From contig DXOJ01000600.1 in assembly GCA_019412865.1 (NCBI GenBank), positions 1 to 8,160 on the forward strand: 8,160 bases of DNA. Direction: 5' to 3'. The notes below the pieces were generated by a model that worked only from the letters and a program-made list of their open reading frames with translations, did not search any database and was not told the DNA's origin. The translations under genes were made by a program, and so were the position numbers. This document shows positions 1-5,082 of this stretch, piece by piece. How positions within the stretch are numbered: the stretch's first letter is position 1; every line of letters starts with the position of its first letter. This DNA comes from Bacteroides sp. (GTDB lineage Bacteria; Bacteroidota; Bacteroidia; Bacteroidales; Bacteroidaceae).

Positions 1-752
1 TTATTCTGGACCGTCAAAGCAGGGGCCTGTCGGCTAACACAATGCGCCTGATACTTTTTCTTTTAAAGAGTATCATACGCGCGGGGGAAAGAAGAGGAGT
101 CAGTCCGGCAGAACCTCTGGATTTCTTTCTTCCCAAGGACAGAGGATATGAAATGAAGCTTTTGAGCCAGGACAACAGAAGAAAGCTGCTTAGCTGGCTG
201 GCCGGATGCAGAACAAATTTTGAACTGGGGCTGCTTTTGTCACTCAGCACTGGAATCAGAGTGGGAGAACTGTGCGGCGTGAAATGGGAAGACGTGGACC
301 TGGAGGAGGGAGTCCTGCATATCAGGCGCACCGTTTCACGTATCCGGAATACGGATCAAAAGAACACGGCAGCCAAGACCGTTCTATATATAGGCTCACC
401 TAAAACCGGAACATCCCAGAGGGAAATTCCTCTTCCCGATTTTATGATTCCGCGGCTGAAGGAAAAGAAAAGGGAAGCGGGCTGTTACCTTCTGACCGGC
501 AGGACCGGCTGTATGGAGCCCAGAGGCGTCCAGAGGCGCTTTAAGAACCTTTTAAGGAAGCTCAGGCTGCCGGACGTAAATATACATGCCCTGCGCCATT
601 CCTTCGCCTCACAGTGGATAGAAAACGGTTTTGACAGCAAGTCACTTTCTGAGATACTGGGCCATTCTTCCGTCAAAATCACAATGGATATCTACGTTCA
701 CAGCAATATGAGCCAGAAGAAAGTATACATGGATCAGATGACTGCCGTTTGA
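1..752 (+). CDS. Tyrosine site-specific recombinase (integrase), 5' end cut by window
   Basis: A phage-integrase-family recombinase that would cut and rejoin DNA through a covalent 3'-phosphotyrosine. The frame is open from base 3 to the TGA at 750-752. Although an ATG lies at 42, the 13 codons before it (ending GLSANT) fit the core-binding (SAM-like) domain, so the true start lies outside the window; 249 residues are visible and roughly 50-100 are missing. Counting from the ATG at 42, the catalytic set is complete: R73 in TGIRVGEL, K121 in GSPKTGTSQREIPLP, H182 and R185 in HALRHSF, H208 in LGHSS, and the nucleophile Y218 in MDIYVH. It therefore looks active. No tRNA, att site or other mobile-element gene is visible beside it. 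It sits directly before a Wzz-like gene, so it may be a remnant of an element or a recombinase tied to the polysaccharide locus. Family is certain; role is not. Confidence 0.93.
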   Translation, partial: ILDRQSRGLSANTMRLILFLLKSIIRAGERRGVSPAEPLDFFLPKDRGYEMKLLSQDNRRKLLSWLAGCRTNFELGLLLSLSTGIRVGELCGVKWEDVDLEEGVLHIRRTVSRIRNTDQKNTAAKTVLYIGSPKTGTSQREIPLPDFMIPRLKEKKREAGCYLLTGRTGCMEPRGVQRRFKNLLRKLRLPDVNIHALRHSFASQWIENGFDSKSLSEILGHSSVKITMDIYVHSNMSQKKVYMDQMTAV

Positions 753-804
753 TTTTTACAGCGGGGAATCTAAGGCATAAGGAAATCTTAAAGTTTTTTA
801 CAGC
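753..804. repeat. Pair of 10-bp direct repeats behind the recombinase gene
   Basis: The exact 10-mer TTTTTACAGC occurs at 753-762 and again at 795-804, 42 bp apart (about four helical turns), in the short gap between the recombinase stop and the wzz promoter. The position would suit protein binding sites such as recombinase arm sites, but the motif starts with a T run and a chance match in AT-rich DNA is quite possible. No intrinsic terminator for the recombinase gene could be made out here. Confidence 0.3.
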
Positions 805-813
805 CAATCCCAA

Positions 814-842
814 TTGCGCATTTCAACCGTTTATGCTAAGAT
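814..842 (+). promoter_or_regulatory. Sigma-A-type promoter of the wzz-like gene
   Basis: A -35 box TTGCGC (814-819), a 17-bp spacer and a -10 box TAAGAT (837-842), with the extended -10 dinucleotide TG at 834-835. Transcription would start near 849, giving a leader of about 30 nt with the AGGAGG ribosome binding site at 861-866, 11 nt before the ATG at 878. The Wzz-like gene thus has its own promoter and need not depend on the recombinase transcript. Confidence 0.6.
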
Positions 843-877
843 AAATAAAGCATGTACAATAGGAGGAGTTTTGTCCG

Positions 878-2272
878 ATGGAACCGAACAATAATTATGA
901 ACAGGAAATTGATTTGAAGGATTTGATGTTTGCCGTTTTGCGCAAATGGCGTCCGATAATAGTAATTGCCGTTGTATTCGCCGTTTTACTGGGTGCATTA
1001 AAGACAGTAAAGGGAATCAGACAGCTGGGAGATGAGGAGTACGTTAAGAAGAACCAGGATACCTATGTGATGAACCTGGATCAGTATAACTCTACGAAGG
1101 GGCGCCTGGAAAAAGAGATTGAAAACCTGCAGCAGAATATTGAAAGCCAGCAGGAATATAAAGATCATTCGATTCTTATGAATATCAATCCATATGACGA
1201 ATATGTGGAGACGGCCACTTTTTACATATCGACAGATTATGCTATTATGCCGGGGATGATGTATCAGAACCCGAATACGGCTGCCAGCATTCTGAAGGCT
1301 TATATGTCTATTGCACAGAACGGAGAGATGTACAATTACGTACTGGGCAAGATGAATAATAAGATAGGAATCCGCTATCTGAAAGAGCTGGTGAAGATCG
1401 TGCCTGATTATGATAATAATATGCTTGATATTACGGTAATCGGTGACACGAGAAAGACGGCCAGCGATGTAATGGGGTATATTAAGGACAGCATAGCATC
1501 CTCCAAAGACAGTATTACGGAAGCGATAGGGGAGCATGAGAATAACCTGGTGGACGAGTCACAGTTTGTCACCGTTGATTTAGAGCTTGATAAAACACAG
1601 ACAGAGTTTTCCGCCAATATGGATCAGCTGGATATCAGCCTGAAGCAAAAAACGAAGGAATTGTCCGAGCTGGCGGAGCCGAAGAACAATCTTTTGAGTA
1701 AGGGAAGCGTTTTAAAGAGTGCAGTCAAGTACGCAGTCCTTGGCGGTGTTCTTGGCGCGTTTATAGCTGTATTCTTCCTCTGTGTTGCATTCCTTATGAG
1801 TGATAAGTTTGTGAATGAGAAAGAACTGAAACGCAGATACGGCATTATGGTTCTTGGTGTTTTCCGCCGGAATGATAAGAAACGTGCCTTCGGCTTTGTT
1901 GACAAATGGCTGGATAAGATGGAAGGCGTATCAGGCAGAGAGATGGAAGACAGCAGAACATTCGAAGTGGTGGCTGCAAATGCCCTGAACTATATGGAGC
2001 AGGATAGGGCAGCGGATGTAATCCTCGTCGGAACGGTGGAGACTGAGAAGCTGGAGCAGGTACGCGCCGGACTCGCCTCTATGCTGGGCGCCGCAGCGCT
2101 TTCGGTAGGCGGAAATCTTGGAAAAGATGCTTCGGCTATTAAGAAAGCGGCAGCTTGTGATGCGGTCATTCTTGTGGAACAGCGGGGCGGTTCCCTGTTT
2201 GGCGGAATCGAGCAGGAGCTGGATCTTGTCAGGAGTCTCGGCAAAAAAGTAATCGGCTGTATTGTTTTATAG
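878..2272 (+). CDS. Wzz/YveK-like polysaccharide co-polymerase with degenerate BY-kinase-like C-terminus
   Basis: A membrane protein of 464 residues of the Wzz/chain-length-determinant family, expected to control chain length or export of a capsule or exopolysaccharide. Residues 10-25 (EIDLKDLMFAVLRKW) are the typical Wzz entry, followed by TM1 at about 26-41. Residues 55-270 form the long helical extracytoplasmic part with coiled-coil stretches near 68-95 and 235-265. TM2 is at about 284-307, followed by a cytoplasmic tail. Within the tail, residues 379-464 have the strand pattern of a CapB/YwqD-type BY-kinase: a first strand ADVILVGTVE, a later strand CDAVILVEQR, and the final KKVIGCIVL. 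The Walker A GKS/T after the first strand is absent, and no tyrosine cluster ends the protein. It is probably a catalytically dead relative of a CapA-CapB fusion. AGGAGG lies at the proper distance. No kinase, polymerase or glycosyltransferase follows; the next gene is a tiny coiled-coil protein, so this gene is isolated from a classical eps operon. Confidence 0.85.
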   Translation: MEPNNNYEQEIDLKDLMFAVLRKWRPIIVIAVVFAVLLGALKTVKGIRQLGDEEYVKKNQDTYVMNLDQYNSTKGRLEKEIENLQQNIESQQEYKDHSILMNINPYDEYVETATFYISTDYAIMPGMMYQNPNTAASILKAYMSIAQNGEMYNYVLGKMNNKIGIRYLKELVKIVPDYDNNMLDITVIGDTRKTASDVMGYIKDSIASSKDSITEAIGEHENNLVDESQFVTVDLELDKTQTEFSANMDQLDISLKQKTKELSELAEPKNNLLSKGSVLKSAVKYAVLGGVLGAFIAVFFLCVAFLMSDKFVNEKELKRRYGIMVLGVFRRNDKKRAFGFVDKWLDKMEGVSGREMEDSRTFEVVAANALNYMEQDRAADVILVGTVETEKLEQVRAGLASMLGAAALSVGGNLGKDASAIKKAAACDAVILVEQRGGSLFGGIEQELDLVRSLGKKVIGCIVL

Positions 2273-2317
2273 TGAATGACACTGCAGTACAGTCCGGTGC
2301 TGATAATGTGAAAATAT

Positions 2318-2337
2318 ACAATATTATTGTGTTGTAT
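2318..2337. repeat. Short palindrome upstream of the small zipper gene
   Basis: ACAATA-T-TATTGT at 2318-2330 is a 13-bp palindrome with a 1-base centre, and ATACAA (2316-2321) also pairs with TTGTAT (2332-2337). It lies in the 161-bp gap between the wzz-like stop and the zipper ORF, upstream of the probable promoter, where a repressor or activator could bind. AT-rich composition makes chance likely. Confidence 0.25.
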
Positions 2338-2363
2338 TGTCGAAATTTGCGGTGGATAAGGCC

Positions 2364-2398
2364 TTTATTTTTCAACAGATTTATATTATAAATATAAG
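2364..2398 (+). promoter_or_regulatory. Possible promoter of the small zipper gene
   Basis: Two overlapping solutions exist in this very AT-rich stretch: TTTATT (2364-2369), 17 bp, TATAAA (2387-2392); or TTCAAC (2371-2376), 16 bp, TATAAG (2393-2398). Either would start transcription about 30 nt before the ATG at 2434. No terminator could be found after the wzz-like gene, so read-through from wzz is also possible. Confidence 0.35.
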
Positions 2399-2433
2399 TG
2401 TTGATTTACATAGCATGAAGGAGGAAGAGGGTT

Positions 2434-2583
2434 ATGGAGGAGGCTAAGCGGATTGCTTTACTGGAGAAGGAGAATTTCGAATTGAAAGAAGAAGTCGATA
2501 CCTTGTTCAATACGGTGGTTCAGTTGAAAGAAAGTATGAATCTTCTTGTTAGCCGTTACATCGTAAATGAGAAAAGCAGATAA
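2434..2583 (+). CDS. 49-residue leucine-zipper protein, function unknown
   Basis: A short ORF of 50 codons with an excellent ribosome binding site (AAGGAGG at 2418-2424, 9 nt before the ATG) and a strong terminator starting at its stop codon. The product is highly charged and helical. Leucines fall exactly seven apart at 10, 17, 24, 31 and 38. The partner a positions are I7, N14, V21, V28 and M35. This is the pattern of a parallel dimeric coiled coil, and the single buried Asn at an a position is also seen in the GCN4 zipper. There is no signal peptide, no membrane segment and no basic DNA-binding region before the zipper. I do not recognise a family. It could be a homodimer, or an adaptor that pairs with another coiled-coil protein such as the Wzz-like protein upstream or the zinc-ribbon protein that converges on it. 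Coding status is well supported; function is not. Confidence 0.75.
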   Translation: MEEAKRIALLEKENFELKEEVDTLFNTVVQLKESMNLLVSRYIVNEKSR

Positions 2584-2641
2584 AAAACAGGGCAGGTAAT
2601 CATATTATCAGTTAAGAGATAATGATTCCTGCCCTGTTTTT
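2583..2641. terminator. Strong, probably bidirectional intrinsic terminator
   Basis: AAAAACAGGGCAGG (2583-2596) pairs with CCTGCCCTGTTTTT (2628-2641), and the stem continues through AATCAT and TTATC against GATAATGATT (2618-2627) with small bulges. The loop is AGTTAAGA (2610-2617). The stem is bordered by A on one side and T on the other, so it can act on the rightward zipper transcript and on the leftward zinc-ribbon gene that ends 68 bases further on. Confidence 0.9.
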
Positions 2642-2709
2642 GAACCGACTTAATTCTGTTTATATGTACTCTGTTAGGTGATTAAAATCCTGAAGCAAAT
2701 GCACGAATG

Positions 2710-3114
2710 TTATTCATTGGCATTCCCGTGGAGCTTGCGTGTTAAATCCCAAATCATATCATGCATCCAATCAATTGTTTTCTCAAGTTCTGCATTCTTC
2801 TGGTGAAGGTCCAGGTTTTCATATTCCAGTTCTTCGTTCCTGGCCTTCAGCTTTGCTATGGCAGAGCGGCTGTTGGATGTTTTGCTCTGTTCGGTAAGCC
2901 GCTGTACAACCGAAGTCTGTGGGGTTACGTTGCCTGCTATCTGATCAGAAATGAGCTGGTCGCGCATATTATAATCCATATCCATAAAGTTCTGGTAGGA
3001 CATAGGAAAGACAGTCATAGGTGTCTTACATACGGGGCAAATGGCATTCTTCGAAACCTGATAGAAGCCATAACGGCCGCATTTGGAACAATAGTAAACA
3101 GTCAATTCACGCAT
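2710..3114 (-). CDS. Zinc-ribbon plus coiled-coil protein, function unknown
   Basis: A soluble protein of 134 residues from the ATG at 3114. This start is chosen because GGGAGA (3122-3127) lies 7 nt before it and the zinc ribbon begins right after; the frame runs on to a GTG at 3174 (20 more residues) but that codon has no good site. C9-x2-C12 and C26-x2-C29 form a zinc ribbon of the rubredoxin-knuckle type. A polar linker follows (about 35-80). A coiled coil then runs over 84-128, with hydrophobic d positions L89, L96, L103, L110, M117 and L124, and a positions I86, N93, N100, N107, I114 and I121. Three successive Asn at a positions are unusual and suggest a specific partner or register. No enzyme motif is seen. 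It is convergent with the 49-residue zipper gene and shares its terminator. It might act as a regulator or scaffold, which is a guess. Confidence 0.8.
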   Translation of the reverse strand: MRELTVYYCSKCGRYGFYQVSKNAICPVCKTPMTVFPMSYQNFMDMDYNMRDQLISDQIAGNVTPQTSVVQRLTEQSKTSNSRSAIAKLKARNEELEYENLDLHQKNAELEKTIDWMHDMIWDLTRKLHGNANE

Positions 3115-3281
3115 AATTTTATCTCCCGTCATCTGTGATAGTTTGTAACCCGATATAAATACGGTAATATCCACTCCATATCTACATTACAACATTTGGT
3201 CATAAAATACCATACTTACTATAGAAAACGTATAAAAAAGACAAATGTTACAGCTTAAAATGTACTTTTAAAAAAACATAA

Positions 3282-3305
3282 TGAACAATTCACCGAATTT
3301 GTTCA
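3282..3305 (-). promoter_or_regulatory. Imperfect inverted repeat at the predicted transcription start
   Basis: TGAACA-ATTC (3282-3291), loop ACC, then GAAT-T-TGTTCA (3295-3305): a 10-bp stem with one bulged base. It begins within a few bases of the start predicted from the TATAAT at 3310-3315, so it is either an operator overlapping +1 or the first hairpin of the mRNA. On the minus strand a run of seven T follows six bases after it (ATTATG in between), giving a weak attenuator-like look. Confidence 0.4.
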
Positions 3306-3309
3306 CTTT

Positions 3310-3338
3310 ATTATATGATCCACAAAACTGAAAAAGAA
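3310..3338 (-). promoter_or_regulatory. Probable promoter of the zinc-ribbon gene
   Basis: A perfect TATAAT on the minus strand (3315-3310) with a weak -35 TTCTTT (3338-3333) and a 17-bp spacer. It lies downstream of the cell-wall-binding gene's terminator, so it would drive only the zinc-ribbon gene, with a leader of about 190 nt. The -35 match is poor, so an activator or the alternative promoter closer to the gene cannot be excluded. Confidence 0.4.
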
Positions 3339-3378
3339 CCTGGAAATGCCATCAATAGTACAAAGTTAAATTTGGCAA

Positions 3379-3419
3379 GAAAAAATACCGCGGTTCCGTC
3401 AAGACGGCCTACGGTATTT
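3379..3419 (-). terminator. Intrinsic terminator of the cell-wall-binding protein gene
   Basis: On the minus strand AAATACCG (3419-3412) pairs with CGGTATTT (3390-3383), with inner pairs CC/GG and the stem CCGT/ACGG around a four-base loop. A run of six T follows (3386-3381). It lies about 20 bases after the stop codon at 3442. Confidence 0.85.
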
Positions 3420-3441
3420 ATGAACGGATGATATTAATATA

Positions 3442-4809
3442 TTACTGGATGATTCCTGAACTGTCAACTGTCCAGACAGTATCATTTGTATCTTTAATGT
3501 CTTTAAAACCTTTTCCTAACTCCGGTTTTGCAGAGGATGTGGAGGTGGAGGATGCTTTCTGGATGTTGCCGCTTGTGTTAATCAGGTAACGTTTTTCGCC
3601 TACGGTAACCGCCTCGTAACGGAGTTCCGGGTCAGCTTTCTGAAGCAGGCCGTTTAAATAAACCTGGTTGTCACGTTCCCCATGGTATCCCTGTCCTTTC
3701 AGAGAACCCTTTGCATGGAAGTACCATGTCTGGTTTTCTTCAAGATCCTCATCATAAATAGTCTGTTTTCCTGTCTGCATAATGCCGTTCTCATTGAAGT
3801 AATAAGTTGCTTCTTTGCCGGCATCATCAGTCAGAACCTGAATACCTGTCTGCATCTCGCCCTTGTTGTTAAAACAGTATTTGTTAGAATTGATGGTGAA
3901 GAGTTCCAGATTCTTTTCTGCGTGGAACGCTTCTCCGTTTTTAAAGTAGAAGGTAAATTCGTTATCGCTCTCATTGATTCCCGGAGCCCCTTCAATTGTG
4001 AACCAGCCGGATGCTCTTTTTCCGTCATTCTCTTCATCATAGTAGCGGAAGTCTTTTAAGGAAAGGGAGGAATCCGCCTCGCTTTCGGTGGCAGCAGCCG
4101 CAGAAGAGATGAATCCTGCCTCGGCTACATTAACCCAGCCTGTCTGCATTTTGCCATCGATAAATGTATAGTAATTGCCGTTTATTTTACGATCCATCTG
4201 ATCCATAATCATTTTTCCGTTTTCGTCAAAATAGCACCAGATGCCCTCATCGTCCGTATCGTTTGTCATTTCTTCTAAAAGTACCCAGCCTGTTTTTCTG
4301 GCTCCGTCGCTTTCGTTTCCAAGATAGTAGGTAAATCCGTCGATTTCAACGAGTCCTGTCAGCATCTGGCCGTCTTCGTCGAAGTAGTAGGTTTTTCCGC
4401 CTATTGTCATCCATTTGGAAGTAACGATTTTGCCGTCCTTGCCAAAGTAATTCCAGTTAGCGCCGCCCGGAGAATCAGGGCTGTCGTATTCTTCGTCATT
4501 GTCCACGGATACCCACTGGTTTTTTACCATGCGGCCTGTGGAATTCACGTAATACTCATCGATTCTCTGACTTACGGCAAGATCGCCGTTTTCATCCAGG
4601 TAAAACCATTCACTGTCTTTTTTCTTCCAGGTGTTTGTTTCTTTGTAGCCGTCTTCATCATAGAAGTACCAGCTGCCGTCTTCTTCCACCCACCCCTTGG
4701 ATGCTGCGTAAGAAGTGTAGATTCCTGAATAGTTTGTCATCATTGGTGCAGCCGCAGTCATGATTGCCGCAGCGGATAATACAGCCATAAATTTTGTTTG
4801 CTTGCGCAT
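3442..4809 (-). CDS. Secreted protein built of cell-wall-binding (choline/glucan-binding type) repeats
   Basis: A 455-residue exported protein. Residues 1-35 are a signal peptide: basic MRKQTK, a hydrophobic Ala/Met-rich core, and a probable cut near SYA-ASK. Nearly all the rest is CW_binding_1-type repeats of about 20 residues with the core W/Y-x-Y-F-D-x-x-G-x-M-x-T-G-W. Clear units start near residues 47, 68, 119, 141, 161, 191, 213, 254, 285, 311, 336, 362, 408 and 446; inserts are acidic, and 233-250 is an Ala/Ser/Glu linker. Such repeats bind choline on teichoic acids or other cell-wall glycans. There is no catalytic module and no sortase signal or membrane anchor, so it is a pure binding protein or one whose partner domain was lost. 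GGAGAG lies 7 nt before the ATG. It is monocistronic, between its own promoter and terminator, which suggests a surface adhesin or wall-coating role next to the polysaccharide genes. Its exact ligand is unknown. Confidence 0.88.
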   Translation of the reverse strand: MRKQTKFMAVLSAAAIMTAAAPMMTNYSGIYTSYAASKGWVEEDGSWYFYDEDGYKETNTWKKKDSEWFYLDENGDLAVSQRIDEYYVNSTGRMVKNQWVSVDNDEEYDSPDSPGGANWNYFGKDGKIVTSKWMTIGGKTYYFDEDGQMLTGLVEIDGFTYYLGNESDGARKTGWVLLEEMTNDTDDEGIWCYFDENGKMIMDQMDRKINGNYYTFIDGKMQTGWVNVAEAGFISSAAAATESEADSSLSLKDFRYYDEENDGKRASGWFTIEGAPGINESDNEFTFYFKNGEAFHAEKNLELFTINSNKYCFNNKGEMQTGIQVLTDDAGKEATYYFNENGIMQTGKQTIYDEDLEENQTWYFHAKGSLKGQGYHGERDNQVYLNGLLQKADPELRYEAVTVGEKRYLINTSGNIQKASSTSTSSAKPELGKGFKDIKDTNDTVWTVDSSGIIQ

Positions 4810-4872
4810 TTTTAATCTCTCCTTTTTCGTTCAATGTTTCTGGCCGAAAATCCATCGTTGCATTACGTTGTG

Positions 4873-4901
4873 ATTATATCCTATCCGGCGCCGAAAAAGA
4901 T
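4873..4901 (-). promoter_or_regulatory. Promoter of the cell-wall-binding protein gene with palindrome in its spacer
   Basis: A perfect TATAAT on the minus strand (4878-4873), about 64 bases before the ATG at 4809. The best 17-bp-spaced -35 is weak (ATCTTT, 4901-4896). The 8-bp palindrome CGGCGCCG (4886-4893) sits inside the spacer, a typical place for a repressor or a MerR-like activator to act. The rest of the 273-base gap up to the aldolase gene holds only the operon terminator. Confidence 0.55.
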
Positions 4902-5014
4902 AGTGCAGGTTGCTGGTAAGGATGGAAGGAAATAGGAGCGGTGATAATTCGAAGGAGCGGCGCTGCCGTTTCCCTGCGAAGAAGCGGATGAAAAGCCCCG
5001 GAGAGGAAAAGAGA

Positions 5015-5065
5015 TAAAAAATACAGCCCTGTCCTCTGCACGGTGCAGGGGTTGGGGCTGTATTT
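5015..5065 (-). terminator. Strong intrinsic terminator closing the three-gene operon
   Basis: On the minus strand AAATACAGCCC (5065-5055) pairs with GGGCTGTATTT (5029-5019). An inner stem CTGCA/TGCAG closes a small loop, and a T run follows (5021-5016). It begins 17 bases after the aldolase stop codon and separates the operon from the cell-wall-binding gene. Confidence 0.92.
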
Positions 5066-5082
5066 CCGCCAAAACGGTAAAA

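Larger units (their letters stand above)
3115..3441. other. AT-rich intergenic region with promoter, hairpin and terminator
   Basis: This 327-base gap holds no convincing coding sequence. From right to left it contains the terminator of the cell-wall-binding gene (3379-3419), the predicted promoter of the zinc-ribbon gene (3310-3338), a hairpin at its predicted start (3282-3305), and a leader of about 190 nt. An 8-bp inverted pair AACATTTG (3191-3198) / CAAATGTT (3242-3249) lies inside the leader. A second leftward promoter is possible closer to the gene: TTGTAA, 17 bp, TATTAC near 3163-3191. Confidence 0.5.

Noticed and set aside
833..853. ATGCT/AGCAT inverted repeat around the wzz -10 box
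   Set aside because: Only five base pairs with an 11-base loop; not distinguishable from chance.
998..1537. Leftward open frame of 179 codons within the wzz-like gene
   Set aside because: Antisense to a clear Wzz-type gene; its Ile/His-rich product has no recognisable domain.
3115..3174. GTG start 20 codons upstream for the zinc-ribbon protein
   Set aside because: The ATG at 3114 has a better-spaced GGGAGA site and begins right at the zinc ribbon; the extension shows no conserved character.
3191..3249. AACATTTG / CAAATGTT inverted pair in the zinc-ribbon leader
   Set aside because: Eight bases with a 43-base spacer in AT-rich DNA; could be chance, so it is only noted within the intergenic entry.
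4922..5017. Short rightward ORF of 31 residues between the cell-wall-binding gene and the operon terminator
   Set aside because: No properly spaced ribosome binding site, a strongly basic random-looking product, and it ends inside the terminator.
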